A DNA stretch of 64,000 nucleotides. Source: Streptomyces griseus subsp. griseus (GTDB lineage Bacteria; Actinomycetota; Actinomycetes; Streptomycetales; Streptomycetaceae). Positions 56,301 to 64,000 of the stretch are shown here, piece by piece (position 1 is the first letter of the stretch; the number at the start of each line of letters is the position of its first letter). The translations under genes and the position numbers were made by a program. Location: the NCBI RefSeq assembly GCF_000720255.1, contig NZ_JOJE01000012.1:1-64000 (forward strand). Reading direction: 5' to 3'. Below the pieces are notes generated by a model. It saw nothing but the letters and a program-made list of their open reading frames with translations, was not told the DNA's origin and made no database searches.

Positions 56301-57186
56301 GGTCCGGGCCGGTTCCGTCGCCCGCGTGGGCCGCCCGGTCCGCTGCCGGGGAGGCGGCGCCCCCGCCACCGGGGGCCGGCACACGCGCGTGGACCGTGAC
56401 CGGTCGTCGGGCGGAAGCCGGGGCCGCACCGCCGCTGCCGGTGCCCGGCTCCGCGTCCGTCCCACACGGCACCCGCACGTGCCCCTCCCCGTCGGGTGTC
56501 GTCGGGACCCGCGCGCCCGGGCCCCCGGCGGGGGCCAGCCGCAGGGCGGACTCGCCTATGCGCAGCAGGGCGCCCGCTGCCAGGCGGACCGGTCGGGTGC
56601 CGACCCGGATGCCCTCCAGCGTCGTGCCGTTCGTGGAGCCCAGGTCGGCGACCGTGACGCTGCCGTCGGGGGACAGGGTGACCGCGCAGTGCAGCCGGGA
56701 GACATCGGGGTCGTCGAGCGGGACGTCGGCGTCGGCGGAGCGGCCGACGTGGATCTGACCGCCGTGCAGCAGATGGACCCCGCCGGCGTCGGGACCGGCG
56801 ACCACATGGAGCTGCGCCGGTGCGTCGTCGACCTCCGGATGCGGCTCGGGGTCGGCCGGGGCGCCCAGGGACAGCACGGCGCCGTCGACCAGCGGGGGCT
56901 CGCCCAAGGTGCACCGCTGGGCGTCCAGCCGCTCCGCACCTGCGTACAGCACCACCGTCGGGCCGGTCTGCTCCCGCCCGCGTGGGGCCGGACCGCCGCC
57001 CTGCTCGCGGCCGCGCTCGGCGGGAGCGCCACCTCCGTCACCGGAGACCGCCGAGGCAAGGGCCGACGCCACCGCCGCGAGGGCGGTGCCGGCGGGCGCC
57101 GTGACCAGCACGTCGCAGGTCGCGGCGCGGGGCCGCGTCTCGGAGGGCGGGCCCAGCGGGTCTACGACGGTCAGCCGGATCTGCAT
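53329..57186 (-). CDS. FHA domain-containing FtsK/SpoIIIE-type (EccC-like) ATPase
   Basis: A 1285-residue protein. A beta-rich N-terminus is followed by an FHA domain (about 130-210; GRSADADVPLDDPDVSRLHCAV and DLGSTNGTTLEGI are the phospho-threonine binding motifs), a roughly 330-residue Gly/Ser/Pro-rich disordered linker with RGSDTASR repeats, and FtsK-type ATPase modules. The Walker A-like site reads GPAASGRTE (about 960), with Arg where Lys is usual, and Walker B is LIVVVDDLDAL (about 1117). No predicted TM helices and no ESX genes nearby. FHA domains read phosphothreonine, and the kinases PkaA and PkaB are divergent from it. The ATG at 57186 begins a sensible MQIRLTVVDP start. Confidence 0.82.
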   Translation of the reverse strand: MQIRLTVVDPLGPPSETRPRAATCDVLVTAPAGTALAAVASALASAVSGDGGGAPAERGREQGGGPAPRGREQTGPTVVLYAGAERLDAQRCTLGEPPLVDGAVLSLGAPADPEPHPEVDDAPAQLHVVAGPDAGGVHLLHGGQIHVGRSADADVPLDDPDVSRLHCAVTLSPDGSVTVADLGSTNGTTLEGIRVGTRPVRLAAGALLRIGESALRLAPAGGPGARVPTTPDGEGHVRVPCGTDAEPGTGSGGAAPASARRPVTVHARVPAPGGGGAASPAADRAAHAGDGTGPDQPSGYTLRGYGAVDWAATATPGSGPQGSAEPPVVPGQGGAPRIETHDDPHGTRSRGSDTASRGSDTASRRGPEDGTAPHGAAPGGPSRGARPRPTAPGDLCDLGDGTRGSDTASRSAAADPAPRSPAPRSPSPGAPPRGTSRPAPGDGGDTHGGGFAFGAPDAPPVAQPSAPSAHHLDADPDVSEPRESSRRKGTPLRGTDVPQGVRRRGGLSAWARRLKGGRGTAEAAGSEAYDDGEAPGAAPEPSATAPGTPETWPDPAALLLTALGPGPRLWERGPVHPEALTVRLGTADRAAPDGSGLLPAVPVTADLREVGALGLAGPRTRLSGLARAVLAQLAALHSPDALELVLISADRTRPPAERVAEWSWLGWLPHLRPGHGQDCRLLLAHDREQAAARTGELLRRLEDHLAETGTVAAADLTHPFAPGAARHTVPSPRPSWAVDDEDTDGVFPGPYTVVVVDGDPGGADLREAVARLAVEGPRAGIHVVCLAETAPASPASPVTDTYEAACAASPTFRECGAVALLSGDVATALRLLRIARTPAEQDRPDGLQSRRSGPVGHGTVAVVDAVSPAWAERFARALAPLRTDGTGEHHARVSAPLPQAARLLDELGLARATPASLMARWADAADDAEALGGRARAVLGAGPRGPVGVDLVADGPHLLIEGPAASGRTELLRALVASLAAAERPDRLGIVLVDGRDTVGTGGGGHGEGLRVCTDVPHVTTHLAANDPVRMREFAQSLSAELKRRAELLGRSDFAEWHTHREVSGRIVAQRGAARGAPKPTAAPGSGAGDLESPPSSTLRLRPSAAARRQAETAPPLPRLIVVVDDLDALVAPPLGSPGRPAAGSVVRALEAVARDGERLGVHLVAAAALGGRTAESETAKRAALRITLDAPGSGPDEPSAGRGGLAHGDGRVTPFQGGRVTGRIPRTATLRPTVVPLDWQRMGDPPTRRPVRELGNGPTDLALLASALERAAREVSAAEVPSLL

Positions 57187-57526
57187 CGCCCTGAGCGGTC
57201 CCTTCCAGCACGCGGCCAGTAACTGGCTGCATCCTCGCACCTGTCACTGACAGCGCGCCCCCGCCTCGGCGTCAAGTGATCTTGATTGGTCGGCTCTGCC
57301 CGCAAAAGTGCCTGACCACGACATCGACATCGATCACTTGAGATCGGTCACGTCCGGCCCGGTGAACCGGCGGCCCGAGGCGAGCGTCTTTCCTGCGAAC
57401 ACGTAGGGGAACCCGTGCGTAGACCCGGGAAAGTCGACAACCCGGTGCCCGGCAGGGCGGCACTACAGTGGGTCGGAACATCTCGAGCAACTCGGAACAG
57501 TCCGCAAGCAACAGGGAGCGCATGAC
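57187..57526. other. 340-bp divergent promoter region between the FHA-ATPase and pkaA
   Basis: No coding frame is evident. It contains TCAAG-TGAT-CTTGA (57272-57285). A 9-bp inverted repeat is also present: TCAAGTGAT (57272-57280) and ATCACTTGA (57333-57341). These fall between the two divergent genes and could be regulatory. A GGGAG site at 57514-57518 serves pkaA. Confidence 0.5.
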
Positions 57527-59206
57527 GTGCGGCCGGTAGGCAGCAAGTACTTCCTCGAGGAGCCGCTGGGTCGCGGCGCCACGGGGACCGTCTGGCGAGC
57601 CCGCCAGCGCGAGACCGCGGGCGCCGAGGCGGCCGTGCCCGGCCAGCCCGGTGAGACCGTCGCGATCAAGGTCCTCAAGGAGGAGCTCGCGAACGACGCG
57701 GACATCGTGATGCGATTTCTGCGGGAGCGGTCCGTCCTGCTCCGCCTGACCCATCCGAACATCGTGCGGGTGCGCGACCTGGTGGTCGAGGGCGATCTCC
57801 TCGCCCTGGTCATGGACCTCGTCGACGGCCCCGACCTGCACCGCTACCTGCGCGAGAACGGTCCCTTCTCGCCGGTCGGCGCCGCGCTGCTCACCGCGCA
57901 GATCGCCGACGCGCTCGCCGCCAGCCACGCCGACGGCGTCGTGCACCGCGACCTGAAGCCCGCCAACGTCCTGCTCCAGCAGAACGGCGGCCAGATGCAC
58001 CCGATGCTGACCGACTTCGGCATCGCCCGGCTGGCCGACTCGCCCGGACTGACCCGCACGCACGAGTTCGTCGGCACACCCGCGTACGTCGCGCCCGAGT
58101 CCGCCGAGGGCCGCCCGCAGACCTCCGCCGTCGACATCTACGGCGCCGGAATCCTGCTGTACGAGCTGGTCACCGGCCGCCCGCCGTTCTCCGGCGGCTC
58201 CGCCCTCGAGGTCCTGCACCAGCACCTCAGCGCCGAGCCGCGCCGCCCGTCCACGGTCCCCGACCCGCTCTGGACGGTCATCGAACGCTGCCTGAGCAAG
58301 AACCCCGACCAGCGGCCCAGCGCCGAGAACCTCGCGCGTGGCCTGCGGGTCGTCGCCGAGGGCATCGGCGTGCACGCGAACTCCGCGCAGATCGCCGCCG
58401 CGGAGAACGTCGGCGCGCTCCTCGCGCCCGACCCGACGCCCGCGACCGTCCCGGGCTCCGCCGACCCGACCCAGGCCTTCCAGAACGGCGCCGGGGGCTA
58501 CGACCCGAACGCCGCGACCAGCGTGCTGCCCCACACCGGCGGCCCCGCGGGTGCCGCGGACCCCACCGCCGTCCTGCCGAACACCGGGGCCGCCGACCCG
58601 ACGGCGGTCATGCCGCCGGTGCCGCAGAACCAGCCCGGCGGGCAGTCGCCCGAGCAGCCCCACCCCTGGCAGAACCAGCTGCGGGCCGCCCGCGACCGCA
58701 ACGAGCAGACCCAGGTCCAGCAGTACCTCGACCCGGGTGAGGACCCGCTGCGCCGCCGCCCCCAGCGGCAGGTCGCGCGACCGCAGCAGCCGCAGCCGCA
58801 GCAGTACGCACCGCAGCAGCGCCCCCAGCAGCGCCCCCAGCAACGCCCCCCGCAGCGGCAGCAGGGCGGCTACGGGCATCCGCAGCAGCAGCAGCCGCAG
58901 TACGCCACGCCCCAGCCGCCCCAGCGGTACGCCCCGCCGCCCGCCCAGCAGCCGCAGCGGCCCGAGCGGGAGCCCCGGGCGCCGCGACAGCGCAGCGCCA
59001 ACCCGATGAAGATCCCTGGCCTGGGCTGTCTGAAGGGATGCCTGTTCACGATCGTCGTCCTGTTCGTCGCGGGGTGGCTGGTCTGGGAGCTGAGCCCGCT
59101 CCAGGAGTGGATCGGGACCGGCAAGAGCTACTGGGCGCAACTCTCGGACTGGTTCAGCACCGTGACCGGATGGATCGGCAAGGTGGGCGGGAGCATCGGC
59201 AAGTAG
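57527..59206 (+). CDS. pkaA: Membrane Ser/Thr protein kinase PkaA
   Basis: A 559-residue kinase. The catalytic domain (about 8-275) has Gly loop GRGATGTVW (15-23), Lys48 in VAIKVL, HRDLKPAN with D142 and DFG with D163. A Gln/Pro-rich, probably disordered linker (about 300-490) leads to one TM helix (about 504-524) and a 35-residue extracellular tail (ending TGWIGKVGGSIGK). The order pkaA-pkaB-prfB matches the Streptomyces locus, where the S. coelicolor PkaA is reported to phosphorylate AfsR. The GTG at 57527 has GGGAG 10 nt upstream. pkaB follows after 132 bp. Confidence 0.93.
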   Translation: MRPVGSKYFLEEPLGRGATGTVWRARQRETAGAEAAVPGQPGETVAIKVLKEELANDADIVMRFLRERSVLLRLTHPNIVRVRDLVVEGDLLALVMDLVDGPDLHRYLRENGPFSPVGAALLTAQIADALAASHADGVVHRDLKPANVLLQQNGGQMHPMLTDFGIARLADSPGLTRTHEFVGTPAYVAPESAEGRPQTSAVDIYGAGILLYELVTGRPPFSGGSALEVLHQHLSAEPRRPSTVPDPLWTVIERCLSKNPDQRPSAENLARGLRVVAEGIGVHANSAQIAAAENVGALLAPDPTPATVPGSADPTQAFQNGAGGYDPNAATSVLPHTGGPAGAADPTAVLPNTGAADPTAVMPPVPQNQPGGQSPEQPHPWQNQLRAARDRNEQTQVQQYLDPGEDPLRRRPQRQVARPQQPQPQQYAPQQRPQQRPQQRPPQRQQGGYGHPQQQQPQYATPQPPQRYAPPPAQQPQRPEREPRAPRQRSANPMKIPGLGCLKGCLFTIVVLFVAGWLVWELSPLQEWIGTGKSYWAQLSDWFSTVTGWIGKVGGSIGK

Positions 59207-59338
59207 GGCTCTCGGGCGGCGGAGATTCCACGACTCTGTGGATTTGTCGACATCTGGCGGGTGATTTCTGTCTCCGCGGTGAAGGTTGGCTCGTCGGACG
59301 CGTACTTTTGACGGCAACACGCGTCTGTAGGAGCAGCC

Positions 59339-60577
59339 TTGGCACGGAAGATCGGCAGCCGGTACACCGCCCACCAGATCCTGGGGCGGGGCAGCGCCGG
59401 CACGGTGTGGCTGGGTGAGGGGCCGGAGGGGCCCGTCGCCATCAAGCTGCTGCGCGAGGACCTCGCGTCCGACCAGGAACTCGTCGGACGCTTCGTCCAG
59501 GAGCGCACCGCTCTGCTCGGCCTGGAGCACCCGCACGTCGTCTCGGTCCGCGACCTGGTGGTCGACGGCAACGACCTCGCCCTGGTCATGGACCTCGTCC
59601 GGGGCACCGACCTGCGCACCCGTCTGACCCGTGAGCGCCGCCTCGCGCCCGAGGCGGCGGTGGCGATCGTGGCGGACGTCGCGGAGGGCCTCGCGGCGGC
59701 GCACGCGGCCGGGGTCGTGCACCGGGACGTGAAACCGGAGAACGTGCTGCTGGACATGCAGGGCCCCATCGGCCCCGGCGGCTCGCACCGGGCGCTGCTG
59801 ACGGACTTCGGGGTGGCCAAGCTCATCGACACCCCGCGCCGGACCCGCGCCACGAAGATCATCGGTACGCCGGACTACCTCGCGCCGGAGATCGTGGAGG
59901 GCCTGCCCCCCAGGGCCTCCGTGGACATCTACGCCCTGGCCACCGTCCTCTACGAGCTGCTCGCCGGCTTCACGCCCTTCGGTGGCGGCCACCCCGGCGC
60001 GGTGCTGCGCCGGCACGTCACGGAGACGGTGGTGCCGCTGCCCGGCATCCCGGACGAGCTGTGGCAGCTGATCGTGCAGTGCCTGGCCAAGGCACCGGCC
60101 TCGCGGCTGCGGGCGTCGGAGCTGGCGGCGCGGCTGCGGGAGCAGTTGCCGGTGCTGGTGGGGATGCCGCCGCTGGACGTCGACGAGCCGGAGACCGAAC
60201 CGGAGGAGGAGCCCTCGCGGGAGGCGCCGCCGGAGGAGCGGGTGCCCCGGACGCCGGTACGGCGAGGAGCCGTGCCGCTCGTGCCGGGGGCGAAGCCGGC
60301 GGACTCCAACCGGGACACGCATACGTCGATGAGGGTGCCGGCGCCGGACGAGCTGGCGGGGGGTGCGCACGGGACCGCGCGGGCGCCGCGGGCGTCGGGG
60401 GCGCCGCGGCCGGGGTCCGCGCGGCACCGGGCGGCCACTCGGCGGCGTCGACTGGTGCTGGGGGTGGGGGCGCTGGTGCTGGTGGCCGCGGCCGGGGTCG
60501 GCACGTGGGCGGCGACGTCGGGAGACGACGCGGCTCCTGCCCCCACGCCGGGCAACTCGGCGCCCGCGGCCCCCTGA
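59339..60577 (+). CDS. pkaB: Membrane Ser/Thr protein kinase PkaB
   Basis: A 412-residue kinase. The catalytic domain (about 9-270) has GRGSAGTVW (16-24), Lys36, HRDVKPEN and DFGVAKL. An acidic linker leads to a basic patch, then a C-terminal TM helix (about 374-395) and a short extracellular end. The TTG at 59339 is supported by GGAG 7 nt upstream and the conserved start MARKIGSRY. It lies downstream of pkaA on the same strand and probably shares its control. The pair may phosphorylate proteins read by the FHA-ATPase; that link is inference. Confidence 0.92.
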   Translation: MARKIGSRYTAHQILGRGSAGTVWLGEGPEGPVAIKLLREDLASDQELVGRFVQERTALLGLEHPHVVSVRDLVVDGNDLALVMDLVRGTDLRTRLTRERRLAPEAAVAIVADVAEGLAAAHAAGVVHRDVKPENVLLDMQGPIGPGGSHRALLTDFGVAKLIDTPRRTRATKIIGTPDYLAPEIVEGLPPRASVDIYALATVLYELLAGFTPFGGGHPGAVLRRHVTETVVPLPGIPDELWQLIVQCLAKAPASRLRASELAARLREQLPVLVGMPPLDVDEPETEPEEEPSREAPPEERVPRTPVRRGAVPLVPGAKPADSNRDTHTSMRVPAPDELAGGAHGTARAPRASGAPRPGSARHRAATRRRRLVLGVGALVLVAAAGVGTWAATSGDDAAPAPTPGNSAPAAP

Positions 60578-60637
60578 CCGCCCAGGGGCCCCGTCCCCAG
60601 GGAGGCGCACCCGGCGTTGGCTGCTGGACGGAGCCGT

Positions 60638-60650
60638 TACGCTGGAGGCG
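60638..60650 (+). promoter_or_regulatory. -10 element implying a leaderless prfB transcript
   Basis: TACGCT (60638-60643) lies 6 nt before the GTG at 60650, and TTGGCT (60617-60622) is a possible -35 with a 15-bp spacer. A GGAGG ends 1 nt before the GTG, too close to act as a normal Shine-Dalgarno. Confidence 0.55.
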
Positions 60651-61756
60651 TGGCAGTCGTCGATGTATCCGAAGAGCTCAAGTCCCTCTCCTCGACCATG
60701 GAGTCGATCGAGGCCGTTCTGGACCTCGACAAGCTGAGGGCAGACATCGCCGTGCTCGAGGAGCAGGCGGCCGCGCCGTCCCTGTGGGACAACCCGGACG
60801 AGGCGCAGAAGATCACCAGCAAGCTGTCCCACCTCCAGGCCGAGGTCAGGAAGGCGGAGGCGCTGCGCGGCCGGATCGACGATCTCGCCGTGCTCTTCGA
60901 GATGGCCGAGGAGGAGGACGACCCGGACACCCGCGCCGAGGCCGAGTCCGAGCTCACCGCCGTCAAGAAGGCACTGGACGAGATGGAGGTCCGCACGCTG
61001 CTCAGCGGTGAGTACGACGCCCGCGAGGCGCTCGTGAACATCCGCGCCGAGGCCGGCGGCGTCGACGCCGCCGACTTCGCCGAGAAGCTCCAGCGGATGT
61101 ACCTGCGCTGGGCCGAGCAGCACGGCTACAAGACGGAGATCTACGAGACCTCGTACGCCGAAGAGGCCGGCATCAAGTCGACCACCTTCGCCGTGCAGAT
61201 CCCCTACGCCTACGGCACCCTCTCCGTCGAGCAGGGCACGCACCGCCTGGTGCGCATCTCCCCCTTCGACAACCAGGGCCGCCGCCAGACCTCCTTCGCG
61301 GGCGTCGAGATCCTCCCCGTGGTCGAGCAGACCGACCACATCGAGATCGACGAGTCCGAGCTGCGGGTGGACGTCTACCGCTCGTCCGGTCCCGGCGGCC
61401 AGGGCGTGAACACCACCGACTCCGCGGTGCGCCTCACCCACCTGCCCACCGGCATCGTCGTCTCCTGCCAGAACGAGCGCTCGCAGATCCAGAACAAGGC
61501 GACCGCGATGAACGTCCTCCAGGCCAAGCTGCTGGAGCGGCGCCGCCAGGAGGAGCAGGAGAAGATGAACGCCCTCAAGGGCGACGGCGGCAACTCCTGG
61601 GGCAACCAGATGCGTTCCTACGTGCTGCACCCGTACCAGATGGTGAAGGACCTGCGCACCGAGCACGAGGTCGGCAACCCCGAGGCCGTTTTCAATGGTG
61701 AGATCGACGGCTTCCTGGAGGCCGGAATTCGCTGGCGCAAGCAGCAGGAGAAGTAA
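60650..61756 (+). CDS. prfB: Peptide chain release factor 2
   Basis: A 368-residue class I release factor that recognises UGA/UAA and triggers peptide release. The SPF tripeptide (RISPFDNQG, about residue 204) and the catalytic GGQ (249-251, in [10 protein letters not shown]) are present. The reading frame is continuous from the start, so the programmed +1 frameshift of E. coli-type prfB is absent, as is usual in high-GC actinobacteria. The GTG at 60650 matches the conserved [14 protein letters not shown]-terminus. Own promoter predicted and a strong terminator follows. Confidence 0.96.
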   Translation: MAVVDVSEELKSLSSTMESIEAVLDLDKLRADIAVLEEQAAAPSLWDNPDEAQKITSKLSHLQAEVRKAEALRGRIDDLAVLFEMAEEEDDPDTRAEAESELTAVKKALDEMEVRTLLSGEYDAREALVNIRAEAGGVDAADFAEKLQRMYLRWAEQHGYKTEIYETSYAEEAGIKSTTFAVQIPYAYGTLSVEQGTHRLVRISPFDNQGRRQTSFAGVEILPVVEQTDHIEIDESELRVDVYRSSGPGGQGVNTTDSAVRLTHLPTGIVVSCQNERSQIQNKATAMNVLQAKLLERRRQEEQEKMNALKGDGGNSWGNQMRSYVLHPYQMVKDLRTEHEVGNPEAVFNGEIDGFLEAGIRWRKQQEK

Positions 61757-61779
61757 CTTCATCGACTTGAACACCGGTC

Positions 61780-61808
61780 ACAACTGCCGCCTTGAGGGCG
61801 GCAGTTGT
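61780..61808 (+). terminator. Terminator after prfB
   Basis: A perfect 12-bp stem (ACAACTGCCGCC at 61780-61791 with GGCGGCAGTTGT at 61797-61808, loop of 5) is followed by CGTTTGT. Confidence 0.88.
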
Positions 61809-62046
61809 CGTTTGTCCGGGTTTTACATCACACTCACAGCTTCCAATCCCCAGTAAAGACGGCGGACCTGGACATTGCGCCCGCAACGACCTTGACGTTG
61901 CTTTGAAAAATGGGAAAGGTGAAGCGCGGCATGCGTATTCCTGGGGCGCATGTGAACCGGGGGACTTCGCCTCGCAGCAGCCTTCTCCGTTGATCACGGC
62001 CCCGACGCCGCCTCATAGACGATGAGCTACTGGGGGTAGCAACCAC

Positions 62047-62871
62047 ATGACGAAGAAGACGCGGATACGTGTCGCGCGGATCGCCGCCGGAGCCGTGATC
62101 GCGGCGGGCGCCTCGCTGACCGCCGCGGGTGCCGCTTCGGCGCTCGACATCGGCGTCGGCGTGAGCGTCGACGAGAAGGGCGCGGATGTCGGCGTGGACG
62201 TCGACACCAACGGCGGGACGGGGTCGGACGGCGGCGACGGCAATGGCACGTGCGACCTGCCTGTCCTCGACCCCGACTGCGACACGTCCGGTGACAACGG
62301 TGGCGCGGGTGACAACGGTGGCGCGGGCGACAATGGCGGTGCCGGTGACAACGGTGGTGCCGGTGACAACGGTGGTGCCGGCAATAACGGTGGCGCGGGT
62401 GACAACGGCGGTGCCGGTGACAACGGTGGCGCGGGTGACAACGGTGGTGCCGGCAATAACGGTGGCGCGGGTGACAACGGTGGTGCCGGCAATAACGGTG
62501 GCGCGGGTGACAACGGCGGTGCCGGTGACAACGGCGGCGCGGGTGACAACGGCGGTGCCGGTGACAAGGGCGACGGCACCGCCCCCGACGGCGGCTCCGG
62601 CGAGTCCGGGGACTCCGCCCAGGAGGCCGGCTCCTCCTCCCTGACCGACACCGGCTCCGACGACACCGGCTCCGGTGCCGCCACAGGCTCGGGCTCGGGC
62701 TCCGGCTCAGGTTCCGCCGCGCACGCCCAGGGCAACGGTCAGGAGCTCGCCGAGACCGGTGCCGCGCAGACCGGTTTCCTGGTGATCGGCGCCGCGACGA
62801 TGATCGCCGGCGGTATCGGCTTCCGTATCCTGCCCCGGCTGGTGAGCGGCCGCGGCGGCGCTGCTGCCTGA
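62047..62871 (+). CDS. Repetitive cell-wall-anchored protein with LAETG sorting signal
   Basis: A 274-residue secreted protein. A signal peptide (1-36, [24 protein letters not shown]) precedes an acidic stretch with a Cys pair ([11 protein letters not shown]), 15 hexapeptide repeats G(D/N)NGGA (residues 82-171), a Ser/Gly/Asp-rich linker and a C-terminal sorting signal. That signal is LAETG, a hydrophobic helix and a basic tail with R..R..RGGAAA. LAxTG is the motif cleaved by class E sortases in Streptomyces, so the protein should be covalently attached to peptidoglycan. No sortase gene is in the window. No family match is known to me. Confidence 0.88.
   Translation: MTKKTRIRVARIAAGAVIAAGASLTAAGAASALDIGVGVSVDEKGADVGVDVDTNGGTGSDGGDGNGTCDLPVLDPDCDTSGDNGGAGDNGGAGDNGGAGDNGGAGDNGGAGNNGGAGDNGGAGDNGGAGDNGGAGNNGGAGDNGGAGNNGGAGDNGGAGDNGGAGDNGGAGDKGDGTAPDGGSGESGDSAQEAGSSSLTDTGSDDTGSGAATGSGSGSGSGSAAHAQGNGQELAETGAAQTGFLVIGAATMIAGGIGFRILPRLVSGRGGAAA
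62290..62559 (+). repeat. Fifteen 18-bp tandem repeats in the LAETG protein gene
   Basis: Fifteen in-frame 18-bp units (GGTGACAACGGTGGCGCG and variants) encode G(D/N)NGGA. Units 6, 10 and 12 have Asn for the first Asp. A degenerate unit, GDKGDG, follows. The identical codons in many units suggest recent expansion and likely length variation between strains. Confidence 0.95.
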
Positions 62872-62913
62872 CGGTAGTCGTCGACGTACGGACCGTACGG
62901 ACGCGAGTACAGC

Positions 62914-62946
62914 GAGGGGCCCGGAGCGCACCGCTCCGGGCCCCTC
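62914..62946. terminator. Bidirectional terminator between the LAETG gene and the zinc-ribbon gene
   Basis: A perfect 15-bp stem (GAGGGGCCCGGAGCG at 62914-62928 with CGCTCCGGGCCCCTC at 62932-62946, loop of 3) lies in the gap between two convergent genes. Confidence 0.85.
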
Positions 62947-62962
62947 CCGCGTCCTGGGCGGG

Positions 62963-63154
62963 CTACGTGGTCTGGTGCGCCAGCAGTGCCACCGCGGCGA
63001 TCAGCACCGCCAGCAGCACGACGAGCGCCATCGGGTTGATCCCCGCGAAGAAGTTCTCCTGCTGCAGCCGCTCGCGGTTGGCGCGGCACACCGGGCACCG
63101 GCCCTCGCTCACGGGCGCCGCGCAGTTAGCGCACACCAGCCGGTCGTACGTCAT
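62963..63154 (-). CDS. Small zinc-ribbon membrane protein
   Basis: A 63-residue protein. An N-terminal zinc ribbon with four Cys (CANC and CPVC, residues 8-23) is followed by one C-terminal TM helix (about 42-60, [17 protein letters not shown]). The ATG at 63154 has a perfect AAGGAGG 8-9 nt upstream, which fixes the start and argues for a real gene. Convergent with the LAETG gene and divergent from ftsE. Function unknown; possibly a small membrane-bound regulator or adaptor. Confidence 0.78.
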   Translation of the reverse strand: MTYDRLVCANCAAPVSEGRCPVCRANRERLQQENFFAGINPMALVVLLAVLIAAVALLAHQTT

Positions 63155-63424
63155 GCGCTCGCCCTCCTTGCACCGGTTCCACGTACACAACGCTCCGGGA
63201 AACGAGAACGTTCCCCTGTCCACTGTGCCAGGTTCCGGCAAATTCAGCGCGGCCCTCTTGACGAACCCCTGGTAGAAGCCCTGGCCCCAGGAAACGGCGG
63301 AAGAGCCGAGCGTTACTCGGTACAAGTCGGAACAAAAGATGCGCAACCGTGTCCGGCGCCTGCGCTCGTGTACCCGCTTCGCGTATGGTCACGCCATCTA
63401 CCCCCGGCGACCCGTGGTGCATCC

Positions 63425-64000
63425 GTGATCCGATTCGACAACGTCTCCAAGGTCTACCCCAAGCAGAGCCGCCCCGCCCTCAGGGATGTTTCCCTCGAGG
63501 TCGAGAAGGGCGAGTTCGTGTTCCTCGTGGGGTCCTCCGGCTCCGGAAAGTCCACCTTCCTGCGGCTGATCCTCCGCGAGGAGCGGTGCAGTCAGGGCCA
63601 GGTGCACGTTCTGGGCAAGGATCTCGCGCGCCTCTCCAACTGGAAGGTGCCGCAGATGCGGCGCCAGCTGGGGACCGTGTTCCAGGACTTCCGCCTGCTG
63701 CCCAACAAGACGGTCGCCGAGAACGTGGCCTTCGCGCAGGAGGTCATCGGCAAGTCGCGCGGCGAGATCCGCAAGTCCGTGCCGCAGGTGCTCGACCTCG
63801 TCGGGCTCGGCGGCAAGGAGGACCGGATGCCCGGTGAGTTGTCCGGTGGTGAGCAGCAGCGCGTCGCCATCGCGCGCGCCTTCGTCAACCGCCCCAAGCT
63901 CCTCATCGCCGACGAGCCCACCGGCAACCTCGACCCGCAGACCTCCGTCGGCATCATGAAACTGCTCGACCGCATCAACCGGACGGGCACCACCGTGGTG
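63425..64000 (+). CDS. ftsE: Cell division ATP-binding protein FtsE (partial, runs off the window)
   Basis: The first 192 codons of an ABC ATPase beginning [26 protein letters not shown]. Walker [10 protein letters not shown] is at residues 36-44, with the Q loop in [19 protein letters not shown], signature [15 protein letters not shown] and Walker [14 protein letters not shown]. FtsE pairs with FtsX to control peptidoglycan hydrolases at the division site. The GTG at 63425 is the start. The gene continues past base 64000, and ftsX is expected next. TATGGT at 63384-63389 is a possible -10 element. Confidence 0.93.
   Translation, partial: MIRFDNVSKVYPKQSRPALRDVSLEVEKGEFVFLVGSSGSGKSTFLRLILREERCSQGQVHVLGKDLARLSNWKVPQMRRQLGTVFQDFRLLPNKTVAENVAFAQEVIGKSRGEIRKSVPQVLDLVGLGGKEDRMPGELSGGEQQRVAIARAFVNRPKLLIADEPTGNLDPQTSVGIMKLLDRINRTGTTVV

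Noticed and set aside
60650..60760. Programmed +1 frameshift expected in prfB
   Set aside because: The frame is open from the start codon without an in-frame TGA, so no recoding is needed.
57272..61774. 1500-codon open frame on the minus strand across pkaA, pkaB and prfB
   Set aside because: It is the complementary frame of well-recognised plus-strand genes. High GC at third codon positions removes stop codons from the opposite strand. Its translation has no recognisable domain.
61809..62046. Possible riboswitch upstream of the LAETG protein gene
   Set aside because: The 240-bp leader includes an A-rich stretch (GAAAAATGGGAAAGG) but I could not match it to a known motif such as the c-di-AMP riboswitch. 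It needs a covariance-model search.
62290..62559. Tandem repeat considered as a CRISPR-like array
   Set aside because: The 18-bp units have no spacers, stay in frame and encode a hexapeptide repeat in a secreted protein.

Overview
The window is a piece of a high-GC actinobacterial chromosome, almost certainly a Streptomyces. The evidence is the very high GC content, the frequent GTG/TTG starts, ATGA-type stop/start overlaps, and a run of recognisable streptomycete genes: mtrA-mtrB-lpqB, comF-like, hpf, a NarL-type response regulator, secA, a 1646-residue NAD-glutamate dehydrogenase, pkaA-pkaB, prfB and ftsE. It looks like core chromosome. I saw no transposases, integrases, CRISPR arrays or tRNAs.

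Layout. 1-91: the 3' end of a 5S rRNA and its terminator. 159-5829 (minus): a tightly overlapped operon of a membrane protein, DUF4129, DUF4350, a MoxR AAA+ ATPase and DUF58. 5970-11855 (plus): mtnA, then the MtrAB two-component system with lipoprotein LpqB. 12021-14920 (plus): a ComF-like phosphoribosyltransferase, the long-form ribosome hibernation factor and an unpaired response regulator. 14939-16743 (minus): a YcaQ/AlkX-type winged-helix protein and a GNAT acetyltransferase. 16987-23389: secA, two small actinobacterial families (DUF6459, DUF6912), a HAD protein and a DJ-1/PfpI protein. 23390-28330: NAD-specific glutamate dehydrogenase.

28446-49417 is the most distinctive part, a cell-wall glycopolymer region. 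It holds four proteins that fuse an N-terminal GT2 glycosyltransferase domain to a C-terminal TagF-like (CDP-glycerol glycerophosphotransferase) domain. With them are one further GT2 protein, a TagGH-type ABC exporter, a UDP-glucose 4-epimerase and three polytopic membrane proteins. Two of those membrane proteins are paralogues about 10 kb apart. A TetR regulator is divergent from the exporter, and three copies of an 18-bp palindrome lie between them. An ADP-ribosylglycohydrolase and an ohrR/ohr pair are embedded in the region. Together these genes could make, extend and export a wall teichoic-acid-like polymer. The polymer's structure cannot be read from sequence.

49570-53148 (minus): a carbohydrate ABC importer whose first permease carries a roughly 150-residue extracytoplasmic insertion, with a LacI-type palindrome upstream. 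53329-60577: a very large FHA/FtsK-type ATPase divergent from the Ser/Thr kinases PkaA and PkaB. 60650-64000: prfB (probably leaderless), a repetitive LAETG cell-wall-anchored protein, a 63-residue zinc-ribbon membrane protein and the first 192 codons of ftsE, which runs off the window.

Several transcripts are predicted to be leaderless, because a TANNNT -10 element lies 6-7 nt before the start codon (21584, 28446, 35993, 60650). All functional calls are from sequence reading alone, with no database search or folding program.
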